Below are positions 8,770-17,170 of a stretch of 64,000 bases of DNA, one piece after another. A program made the translations under genes and the position numbers. This DNA comes from Eukaryota sp. TZLM1-RC (Eukaryota; Metamonada: BaSk clade). The stretch spans positions 3,162,001 to 3,226,000 of the forward strand of contig JAUPSS010000003.1 of NCBI GenBank assembly GCA_040285825.1, given 5' to 3'. Each line of letters begins with the position of its first letter. The stretch's first letter is position 1. The notes under the pieces were generated by a model. That model saw only the letters and a list, made by a program, of their open reading frames with translations. It did not search any database and was not told the DNA's origin.

Positions 8770-10017
8770 ACAAAAACTTTTATTAAACTTACACATTTGA
8801 CAAAATAAACTCATAACTAATGGGACAAAATTCATTGAAACACGATTTCCTCTAAAAAATCTTGATCTGCTTGCTGTCTAGCTAAAGCTTCTCTAATTCG
8901 ATTGAAAAACCAAGGCAATCTATTAATAATGGCAAATTGAACACACGAGCGCCATAAAAAGATATCAAATCTTTTCATTGTCTTTTTTTGAACCATTTTT
9001 TGGAAGTCATTCAAAAAAGTTTCTGCTTCATCTGATAATTTTTCATTTATCGAAAATGGGAAAGCAATAAAAACTAGCTGTGTATTTCTATCAGCATTAG
9101 CCTCCTCAATATCTTTATCATATTTTCTATGTTTATCTTTTGTTTTAATATCAGGAGCACTCACAGGATTAAGTTTTCTTCTGTGAACCAAAGTATTATT
9201 TGCAACATTACATGAGACAAAGTCAACAACAGCTCCAGAATTATCAATCCAATCACAGTATACATCACCTCTATCATCAGAACCAAAATTATTCAGAGAA
9301 AGTGTTTCCTTCAGCAGAGGCTCTTTGATACACGATATTCTTGCAGTTTGTGCCATATTGAAAACAATGTCTCTAACAGCATTATGTAATGAAGAACGAT
9401 AAGTTATCAATTTAGAACAATTCAGCGCATAGCGCAAAGTGAGTTGAGGTGAATTCATACAAATACATTTTTCTTTTGATAGATTAATGGGGATATTCAA
9501 ATATAATCTCATTTTTGTTACAAATGCTTCATTAGTGGCACACAATCCAAATCTTCGTGGTACAATGGTTACAAAAAGTGAAGAATCTGATGACTTAATT
9601 TCACAAACACCCTTTTCCAATAACAATGAGTGAAGATCTTGATTTAAAACAGCCGAGCTGCATATATTATTATAAAGATCATTTTCATACATTCCAGTCA
9701 ATCGTTTCTGTAATGTTCGAAGAATGTACTTCAAATTTAAAGGATCCTATTCTGGAATATTGCCATTGAATGATTGGAGAAAACATGCACTCCATTTTTC
9801 TACACCAATTTTTGAAATTTCTTCATTTAATGCAAAAACAGTGGAACTTTGCGTTGTCATCAATAAATCTTCCCAAGCTGCAAATCTTTAGGAAACTCAA
9901 AGATGCATTTCTGCATCCACCAATAAAAGCACACGAAATAAGAATAGAAGCCTTCGTCCAACCTAAACCGCCATAATGTGGACTAAGATAAGCATGGTCT
10001 GGAATTTGGAACATTTT
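8770..10017 (-). mobile_element. 5'-truncated non-LTR retrotransposon, young copy (copy A)
   Basis: Almost base-for-base the same as 13165-14375, in the same orientation, then diverging abruptly at about 10017, as expected for a 5' truncation during target-primed reverse transcription. The 3' end carries the shared tail (stop codon, CCCATTAGTTATGAGTT, then AATAAA-like sequence on the minus strand). The coding part is described under 8832-9734. The few differences from copy B point to recent insertion of both. Confidence 0.85.
8832..9734 (-). CDS. C-terminal region of a retrotransposon protein: Cys knuckle and restriction-like endonuclease
   Basis: 300 codons, the piece downstream of the reverse transcriptase in copy B. 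In order: CICMNSPQLTLRYALNC (Cys-Cys-His/Tyr-Cys knuckle typical of this retrotransposon class, the usual His replaced by Tyr here), then GDVYCDWIDN followed by AVVDFVSCNV and KDKHRKYDKDI. The spacing Asp, then (V)VDF, then KxxxKY matches the PD-(D/E)XK restriction-like endonuclease of R2-type non-LTR elements, which nicks target DNA to prime reverse transcription. The endonuclease call is by motif spacing and not confirmed by structure. Confidence 0.7.
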   Translation of the reverse strand: MKYILRTLQKRLTGMYENDLYNNICSSAVLNQDLHSLLLEKGVCEIKSSDSSLFVTIVPRRFGLCATNEAFVTKMRLYLNIPINLSKEKCICMNSPQLTLRYALNCSKLITYRSSLHNAVRDIVFNMAQTARISCIKEPLLKETLSLNNFGSDDRGDVYCDWIDNSGAVVDFVSCNVANNTLVHRRKLNPVSAPDIKTKDKHRKYDKDIEEANADRNTQLVFIAFPFSINEKLSDEAETFLNDFQKMVQKKTMKRFDIFLWRSCVQFAIINRLPWFFNRIREALARQQADQDFLEEIVFQ

Positions 10018-10115
10018 TGAAAATTGAAGAGAAGACAATGAAAAAGGTTGATATTTTGGATTTCACTTAAGCTGAATTCCCTTCTCAACATTCAGTTTTC
10101 CTTTTTCTTCTTTTT

Positions 10116-10397
10116 ATGATGGATTTTATAATGGAAACGCCAGTGAAACAGGTACGTGTGGACGACAACGACATGTTTTTGCAACCCAAAGAGTTATTCA
10201 GTCCTGTTGAGAGTCCAAATGCTGTTGGGACTCCAGCTCTTTCTGAGACACCAGCTGTTTCAGCATATTGTTCTTCTACCCCTCTTGAAGGATATATTAA
10301 GACGTCTGTTACTCTGTGTTATGCTCTGTTCAAACTAATCATACCAATGGCTACTCAAGTGACCATAGCATGGGCTTTAACACCACAATTGTTATAA
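10116..10397 (+). pseudogene. 5' part of an unknown gene, apparently cut off
   Basis: The first 55 or so codons look coding, Pro/Ser/Glu-rich and low in complexity (PKELFSPVESPNAVGTPALS), then the quality of the frame drops around 10300. Retrotransposon pieces lie on both sides (8770-10017 and 10634-10760). Either the rest of the gene was lost, or a splice junction near 10285 leads to exons I cannot recognise. Confidence 0.3.
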
Positions 10398-10633
10398 AAA
10401 GTGTCCCAAAATGGACTTTAAAGATTTGACCAATGATTGTAATAAACAACCATTGGTCAATATACGAAACTAGGAACTTCATACGAGCCTCAGTAAATCG
10501 TATCAAAAACGATACTCTTACACTTACAGCAATGGTTTTATTAGTATGCAACAAGCAATTGTATACTTTTTGATTTTTTACTATTTTTACAATTTAATGT
10601 TTAAAAATTAATAAAAAACAAACAACTCAACAA

Positions 10634-10760
10634 TAAACTAGAACTCAATATCCTCAATACACACATCTACATCATCAAATCTCTTGGGTGCGCGATTTTC
10701 ATACTCTATTGTCCAATTTTGACTTCTTGGTTGAATCATTTCCTTTTGAAGTTTCTGCAT
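10634..10760 (-). pseudogene. Retrotransposon C-terminal tip, divergent subfamily
   Basis: The minus strand reads RFDDVDVCIEDIEF and then a stop, clearly parallel to VWFDGVEACSEDINF and stop at the end of the element at 15189. About 40 codons are recognisable. Confidence 0.5.
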
Positions 10761-10799
10761 GAGGCATAGTTGCAAAAAGTTAAATTTCATTGATGAAAT

Positions 10800-11390
10800 G
10801 ATTACTCATTCGAAAATTTGAAAATCTGTAAAGAAAACACATTTCGAATTTCAAATGTTCAAATGGCATTTTCTGCCAACGAATGTCGTTTTTGGTTCTA
10901 TGATGGAGTTGATAGGAAAAATTGTATTTTTATACTCCGGTTAATTAAAACTATATTATTACCCAAACAGTCATCTCTTTTGAGATCACCTGTTTCCATA
11001 TCAAAAGATTGTCTTTGTCAGACAAATATATTCTTAGGATGTGTTAGATAGCTGTCCTATTGAATGCTCAAAAAGAGGAGACACTTACTTTTTTAAACTT
11101 CAAGTATGATGTGACAACAAATGGTAGGTTTTTTGGATGATGAAAGATACATCTGATTGTCAGTTATTGTTTTTTAGTCTTCGTTTTATCTACAATAGAT
11201 CTGCTCATCAATCCTAACGTGTTCTATTTTAAATAAACTCAACGACAAAGTTGCTAATGTATTAAATCATTCTCAATACAATTGAACACTTTTCCTGAAA
11301 AAATAGACACACTGTCATCTATTTTTTTCATTCATCATGCGCCATTAGTGAAGCTTAGTATCGAAAACGAGAAGGAACCCTTGCTGGAAA
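10800..11390. other. No recognisable content
   Basis: AT-rich sequence with only short open frames; possibly degraded transposon DNA, given the fragments at either side. Confidence 0.4.
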
Positions 11391-11394
11391 ACAA

Positions 11395-11905
11395 CCCTGC
11401 CGTTGAAAAAGTTTGGTTCTGATGATAGAGGTTATATTTACTGTGATTGGATTGATAGCTCTGAAGTTGTTGTGTAATTTGTTTCCTGTGATGTTGCAAA
11501 CGACACTTTGGTTCAAAGAAGGAAAAATTCCCTATTATTATTAATTATATAACTAATTCAAATCAGAAGAAAATACATGGAGAATGTAAAAATAATGATC
11601 TGAAAGAAGTTCATGCTGAATAAACGGAAAAATTGAATTATTAAATTATTTAAATTGAATTATTGTTTTTCTTAAGAGAATAAAGACTAGCATTAGAAGC
11701 TGAATCTTTTTTGAAGTAAAGAGAATGAAAAATGTTGATATTTGCCTTTGCCGGTCTCGAATCCATTTTTCCTTGATTAATGGATTATACCAGTATTGTT
11801 CAATTTTTTAAGTCAAGCTATAGCAAGGAAGCAAGCAGAACAAGTTTTTGTGAAGGGAAGCTTGGTTCAATGAATTTCGTCCCATCAGTTCTCTGTTTAT
11901 TTTGT
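11395..11905 (+). pseudogene. Badly decayed retrotransposon copy (copy D)
   Basis: Nucleotides 11413-11525 match the GSDDRGDVYCDWID segment of copies A-C with several stops, and 11790-11905 match the shared 3' end (CAAGCAGA, TTGGTTCAATGA, CGTCCCAT.AGTT). The middle is not recognisable. Confidence 0.7.
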
Positions 11906-12111
11906 TAAGTGTTGCTGAAAATCGTATTTGCTAGCTGGATGTTAGTATATGAATTGAGTAAATGTGGTTAGGATAAAGATAATATTATCTAAACTTAAAT
12001 ATTATATAAAGGTACCCTCTAGAAAGATACCTACAATAGTAACTGATTTTTCCCAATGTTACCTTAATAACCTTATTTATTCTTTACCCCATTACTTTTA
12101 AAGTCTCAGCC

Positions 12112-12288
12112 ATGTCGATCGTTTACGGACAGTTTTGTCTTTGGGGTAATGCATCAGATTGGCCGAATGGGTCGATCCATGAAAACCAGCAATATAAGTT
12201 GTTTTATCACCTCAAAGGTGATATGGTGAGTAATTTCCAACATTCCAAAAACTTGCACAAATCATCACTGTCTTGTTCAATCTATTGA
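12112..12288 (+). CDS. Possible first exon of a small unknown gene
   Basis: From ATG 12112 the frame reads MSIVYGQFCLWGNASDWPNG and on to HLKGDM, where a good donor GTGAGTAAT follows at 12226; without splicing it ends at 12288. The region before the ATG ends in CAG, as many starts here do. No family recognised, and no second exon was identified before the next gene. Confidence 0.3.
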   Translation: MSIVYGQFCLWGNASDWPNGSIHENQQYKLFYHLKGDMVSNFQHSKNLHKSSLSCSIY

Positions 12289-12433
12289 CTTTCTGCTTCC
12301 ATATATAATGAAAAAGTTGTTCTCCATCAAGTCCTTGATCAAAGTAAAGACTGAAGAGTTGCTAACCGGAGCTGTAAACAATAAGAGGACATCTTCATGA
12401 ACAGACAAGGATTTCTTTATTCACTTAACCAGC

Positions 12434-13090
12434 ATGTCTACTACACCAACCGAATGCGAAATAGATGTCGACCGCCTCTTCCAGAACAGAGAATTTGTTG
12501 AAAGACTGAAACAGTTGATTAGATCTGAAGCTGTTAGTGAAACAGCAATTGATAAGCTCATTGAAACAATGCGACAATGGCGCAAAGAAGACCATGAACA
12601 ACGACAAAGGGAACGTCAAGAAGACCATGAACAACGACAAAGGGAAAGAAACCAGGACAAGGCTCATATGGATATTCAGCTGGGAACACTTGGGGCTCGC
12701 TGGGGTCTGAAAAACGAAAGAACCTGGAGAAATGCACTGAAAACTTTACTAAGCATATCAGCTCCAGATTACACAATTCAGCGGTTTGAAGACCAGGACC
12801 CACAAAGGCTTGACAAAGATGGCCGACCAGTGCCAGTGGAATTAGACATTGTTGCACTCAATGGTGTGTCATTTATTGTGGAAATCAAAGGTCATGTAAA
12901 GAGTGAAGATGTAGATATACTAGCAAGGAAGGTCGAGTTCGTTAAAGAAAAGAAAGGATTATCCACAGTGCACGTTTATCTTATTGCTCCGATTGTGGAC
13001 GAGAAGGCAAAGAAAAATGCTCACGAATATGGCTACGAATGTGTGGATGACCCAGAACAATTTGTGGACGAGTTGTCTGAATTTGTATAG
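12434..13090 (+). CDS. PD-(D/E)XK nuclease-like protein of prokaryotic type (DUF3782-like)
   Basis: 218 residues. Residues 1-75 form a charged coiled coil with a 30-base tandem duplication giving QEDHEQRQRER twice. Residues 80-218 resemble the DUF3782/COG5493 family of archaea and bacteria: LGARWGLKNERTWRNALKTL, then VPVELDIVALNGVSFIVEIKGHV, in which the Glu-Leu-Asp and Glu-Ile-Lys form the Asp...ExK nuclease core, then DVDILARKVEFVKEKKG. The prokaryotic members are uncharacterised nuclease-fold proteins. There is no intron, no nuclear signal and no neighbour of matching function; retrotransposon pieces flank it on both sides. I infer horizontal acquisition, since I know of few eukaryotic members. 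Confidence 0.7.
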   Translation: MSTTPTECEIDVDRLFQNREFVERLKQLIRSEAVSETAIDKLIETMRQWRKEDHEQRQRERQEDHEQRQRERNQDKAHMDIQLGTLGARWGLKNERTWRNALKTLLSISAPDYTIQRFEDQDPQRLDKDGRPVPVELDIVALNGVSFIVEIKGHVKSEDVDILARKVEFVKEKKGLSTVHVYLIAPIVDEKAKKNAHEYGYECVDDPEQFVDELSEFV

Positions 13091-13189
13091 GTATTTGCAT
13101 AAAAAATTGGGTCAAAGTATCAAAAAAACATATATATTTATTGAATATGCACACTGAATTAAACTATTTCATAACTAATGGGACAAAAT

Positions 13190-14152
13190 TCATTGAAACA
13201 CGATTTCCTCTAAAAAATCTTGATCTGCTTGCTGTCTAGCTAAAGCTTCTCTAATTCGATTGAAAAACCAAGGCAATCTATTAATAATGGCAAATTGAAC
13301 ACAAGAGCGCCATAAAAAGATATCAAATCTTTTCATTGTCTTTTTTTGAACCATTTTTTGGAAGTCATTCAAAAAAGTTTCTGCTTCATCTGATAATTTT
13401 TCATTTATCGAAAATGGGAAAGCAATAAAAACTAGCTGTGTATTTCTATCAGCATTAGCCTCCTCAATATCTTTATCATATTTTCTATGTTTATCTTTTG
13501 CTTTAATATCAGGAGCACTCACAGGATTAAGTTTTCTTCTGTGAACCAAAGTATTATTTGCAACATTACATGAGACAAAGTCAACAACAGCTCCAGAATT
13601 ATCAATCCAATCACAGTATACATCACCTCTATCATCAGAACCAAAATTATTCAGAGAGAGTGTTTCCTTCAGCAGAGGCTCTTTGATACACGATATTCTT
13701 GCAGTTTGTGCCATATTGAAAACAATGTCTCTAACAGCATTATGTAATGAAGAACGATAGGTTATCAATTTAGAACAATTCAGCGCATAGCGCAAAGTGA
13801 GTTGAGGTGAATTCATACAAATACATTTTTCTTTTGATAGATTAATGGGGATATTCAAATATAATCTCATTTTTGTTACAAATGCTTCATTAGTGGCACA
13901 CAATCCAAATCTTCGTGGTACAATGGTTACAAAAAGTGAAGAATCTGATGACTTAATTTCACAAACACCCTTTTCCAATAACAATGAGTGAAGATCTTGA
14001 TTTAAAACAGCCGAGCTGCATATATTATTATAAAGATCATTTTCATACATTCCAGTCAATCGTTTCTGTAATGTTCGAAGAGTGTATTTTAAATTTAAAG
14101 GATTCTTTTCTGGAATATTGCCATTGAATGTTTGGGGAAAACATCGATCCAT
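13190..14152 (-). CDS. Retrotransposon C-terminal protein: Cys knuckle and endonuclease (copy B)
   Basis: 320 codons, matching copy A with only scattered substitutions (for example IKAKDK against IKTKDK). It holds CICMNSPQLTLRYALNC, the GDVYCDWIDN-VVDF-KxxxKY endonuclease-like series, and the C-terminal helix INRLPWFFNRIREALARQQA. It belongs after the reverse transcriptase in the element's single protein. Confidence 0.75.
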   Translation of the reverse strand: MDRCFPQTFNGNIPEKNPLNLKYTLRTLQKRLTGMYENDLYNNICSSAVLNQDLHSLLLEKGVCEIKSSDSSLFVTIVPRRFGLCATNEAFVTKMRLYLNIPINLSKEKCICMNSPQLTLRYALNCSKLITYRSSLHNAVRDIVFNMAQTARISCIKEPLLKETLSLNNFGSDDRGDVYCDWIDNSGAVVDFVSCNVANNTLVHRRKLNPVSAPDIKAKDKHRKYDKDIEEANADRNTQLVFIAFPFSINEKLSDEAETFLNDFQKMVQKKTMKRFDIFLWRSCVQFAIINRLPWFFNRIREALARQQADQDFLEEIVFQ

Positions 14153-14566
14153 TTTTCTACATCAATTTTTGAAATTTCTTCATTTAATGCAAAAGCAGTG
14201 GAACTTTGCGTTATCATCAATAAATCTTCCCAAGCTGCAAACCCTTCGGAAAACTCAAAGATTGCATTTCTGCATCCAGCAATAAAAGCACACGAAGTAA
14301 GAATAGAAGCCTTCGTCCAACCTGAACCGTCATAATGTGGACTAACATAAGCATGGTCTGGAATTTGGAACATTTTACATCCCAGTAATTGTGACAAAAC
14401 TTTTGCACGTAACTCATTAAACTTCTGAGCCAAAGACCTAGTGACAAGAGAATTTGAAGATCGAAATATATGATTGAAGTTGGAACTAAAACACAGCCTT
14501 ATAATGGTAAATTTCATATGTTTCTATCTAAAGTCATCATTCGGTCAATTTTATAGGAAATTGAGT

Positions 14567-15085
14567 TCAACTTTTCAAACAATTTTTGGTAATTTCATCA
14601 TTATTTCCTAAAAACGAACCCAGATGACGAATAGCATCAATTGAATATAATTTGGCTTGAATTTCAATACCATCAACTATTGTAGAAACTGCAGAATTCG
14701 ATAACAAAACACATTTTAGTGAATTAAGTCGGAGACCAATTTTGGTAAATAATTCTTTAAAACATACAGTTGCTTTTTCCACAATATTTAAATCACCTAT
14801 AAGAACAACATCATCCATATATGCAATCATTTTCAGCGAAGGAAACATCTCTTGAATTTGTAATAAAATAGGATCAATGTCCAAACAAAACAAAAGAGGT
14901 CCTAACGGATCTCCTTGCTTTACACCACTTGATGAACTCAAAATGGAATTACCAAAATGTAAATTAGAATTTGTGCTATATGTTGATTGGAAATACGGCA
15001 TTAATTCCGGCTTATATTGCAACAAAGCACCATGAATACTGCAACGACTGAGTGAATTGAATGCATTACTGAAATCTAATGACAT
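14567..15085 (-). CDS. Reverse transcriptase palm domain of the retrotransposon
   Basis: The 172-codon frame has the RT motifs in order: SLDFSNAFNSLSR (first catalytic Asp), SSSGVKQGDPLGPLLFCL (template-binding loop) and IAYMDDVVLIG (catalytic YMDD), followed by GLRLNSLKCVLL and HLGSFLG of the thumb approach. This is a non-LTR (LINE) enzyme, not a retroviral or group II one. The 5' RT motifs are absent from this copy, although a related 5' piece lies at 47612-48167. Confidence 0.9.
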   Translation of the reverse strand: MSLDFSNAFNSLSRCSIHGALLQYKPELMPYFQSTYSTNSNLHFGNSILSSSSGVKQGDPLGPLLFCLDIDPILLQIQEMFPSLKMIAYMDDVVLIGDLNIVEKATVCFKELFTKIGLRLNSLKCVLLSNSAVSTIVDGIEIQAKLYSIDAIRHLGSFLGNNDEITKNCLKS

Positions 15086-15188
15086 ACAAACATTGGATTC
15101 ATTTTGGCGAAATAACTAAATAATAAATAATGAGAAAACAAAACCAACATTTTTTTAATTCTAGTCAATTTATTTTCAGAAATACAAT

Positions 15189-15970
15189 CTAGAAATTAAT
15201 ATCTTCAGAACAAGCTTCCACACCATCAAACCATACAACAGCAATGTTTTCGTAATGTGCACTAACAAGCATCAGAGCTTTCGAAACCATTTTAGGAATT
15301 GTTTTGAAAATAGTAAAAACAATACGATTTAACCACTTACGACAATCAAAACGCTTCATTCTTCTTTTAAACATATTTTCAAAATCATTAAAAAGATTCA
15401 TGGCAGTTTTTCCAAGCCGTTTATACAATGATACAGCAAACGGGCAAATTTGGTAATCCACATGGCGAACATGTTTCAATTCTTTCAAAGGGCTTGTCTA
15501 TTTTGTCCGTTTGTACAATTCTGAATCATCAAGAGGGGGTACTTCGGATTATGCATTTCTCAAGGAATTTTCTTGCAAACATCCACTGTTCCGACATCAA
15601 GAACATTCAAGACATCATCAAATGAGGGCACAACAGCATCAGCACGTCGTTTTTTATATTTTGAATCTCTCACGCTTTCATTTATATCAAGAGACCTCAA
15701 CAACGGTTCTACAAATGATTCATCATGATAGGAACTACACATTGTATGGCTTTGATTTTTGACAGCATCATTCATAGTGGAACATACATCATACATCATT
15801 TTCATAAATTGTTTTGATTTGGATTGATTGTTCTTTAAGTCAAAATATGATGTTTGTAGAGAAGACTGTGATGGAAAGGATAAGATATGGACTCGTAACA
15901 AGTTAGCATGTATCAACATCAAGGCAATTATAGATTTTTTTGTAGAGGATAGTTGCTGAGAGGCCTCCAT
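15189..15970 (-). pseudogene. Retrotransposon C-terminal region, second subfamily
   Basis: Two frames (15970-15560 and 15488-15189) abut. The second reads ICPFAVSLYKRLGKTAMNLF, MKRFDCRKWLNRIVFTIFKT, and FDGVEACSEDINF, parallel to IAFPFSINEKLSDEAETFL, MKRFDIFLWRSCVQFAIINR of copies A-C. The first frame ends in KKRRADAVVP and may be the segment between endonuclease core and tail. Overall similarity is low, so it is a separate subfamily and is frame-broken. Confidence 0.65.
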
Positions 15971-16286
15971 ATTTGTCTTAAGTTATAGCCTTTTACTACA
16001 GTGAATCTGTAGCATTTTTGGAATATTTCACAAAGTATTTTCATATTTTCATGCTTTTGTACCCATTTGAATCAATTTTGTTAATCAACATTGTTGATTT
16101 CGGTGAGAATAAAGTAGTCGTCTGATCAACATCGACGCTTAGTTAAATGGTGCTTATGATGACGTAACTTGATGTGGAACAAGGACTAAAGGGTAAATTA
16201 AGAGAAAACAATAATGATTTTTTCCACTTATATCAAGTTCCACTTTTTCTCCACACATTTTTACTTTGCTTTATTAGGTAATGAAG

Positions 16287-16358
16287 TCGGTCATAGTATA
16301 GTGGTGAGTATCCCCGCCTGTCACGCGGGAGGCCGGGGTTCGATTCCCCGTGACCGAG
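16287..16358 (+). tRNA. tRNA-Asp (GUC)
   Basis: A 72-nt cloverleaf: acceptor TCGGTCA with TGACCGA and discriminator G; A-box TAGTATAGTGG; anticodon arm CCCGC-CTGTCAC-GCGGG with anticodon GTC; T arm GGCCGGGGTTCGATTCCCCG. CCA is not encoded and there is no intron, as expected of a nuclear tRNA gene. Confidence 0.97.
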
Positions 16359-16379
16359 TAATTAATTGGTTTACACTTT

Positions 16380-17165
16380 TGTTTTACCCATGAATTTCAC
16401 TGCAAATATGAATACCATGTATCCCAAAATATTGGGTAGTTGTAATTGAAATTAGGTGATATTTGTGTGACCACTTTGGGAGAAACATATTTGGGAACAA
16501 TTTTATAAAGCATATCTAGACGAATGTACAGTCACAACTTGTTCATAAACAGCCAGTAGGGTCTATTTCTCATGATTTTCTAAAACAGTATCAGCTGTTC
16601 ACACTGAGTGATTATCATATTTAAATAAGAATGCATTTACCATCTGAAGGGTACTAACAGTATTAGTACCTTTGATAAGAAAAAACAACCAGATAAGACA
16701 CTTAGCTCTCTATATTATCACTTCTACAGACTCTTCTTAACTTTTTCTGGGACTTGTTTATATATTTCAAACAAAAAATTAACTTCAGGGGGTCACTCTT
16801 TGTGTATTATGACACTAGTAAGTTAGTGCTCTAAAACTAAAAATCAAAGCAATATGGTACTATTGTGATCAACTCAACTAAGCAGAAGATGTGGTTGTTT
16901 ATGTTTCATGAATATTGATGACAAACCTTGTTGAAACAACGCAAACATAAAAAAAGTTTTGACTTGTTTTGACACACTGAAATCCATGATCTTAGTGATG
17001 AGGGATGTTTAGTACAAGAAGTTGGAAGATCATTAGTCATGATGCCTGACTTTATTTTGGAATTTCACACAACATCAAGGTGTTGATACGAATCAACAAA
17101 AGACAATTCTTTTTGAGAGATGAAAAATAAACGTCTACGATATGACTAACATTTCCCTGCAACTA
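16380..17165. other. Intergenic, no features recognised
   Basis: AT-rich between tRNA-Asp and the next gene. No open frame of note and no repeat match to the elements in this window. Confidence 0.5.
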
Positions 17166-17170
17166 GCATC

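Larger units (their letters stand above)
13150..15110 (-). mobile_element. Non-LTR retrotransposon with RT and restriction-like endonuclease (copy B, most complete)
   Basis: Reading down the minus strand: reverse transcriptase palm (15085-14567), thumb/linker (14517-14095, frame shifted) and knuckle plus endonuclease (14152-13190). The 3' tail ends in CCCATTAGTTATGAAATAG and an AATAAA-type sequence near 13140. The 5' part with the first RT motifs is missing, so it too is truncated. The shift between frames near 14540 and 14130 means it cannot make the whole protein, though copy A shows the family moved recently. Confidence 0.9.
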
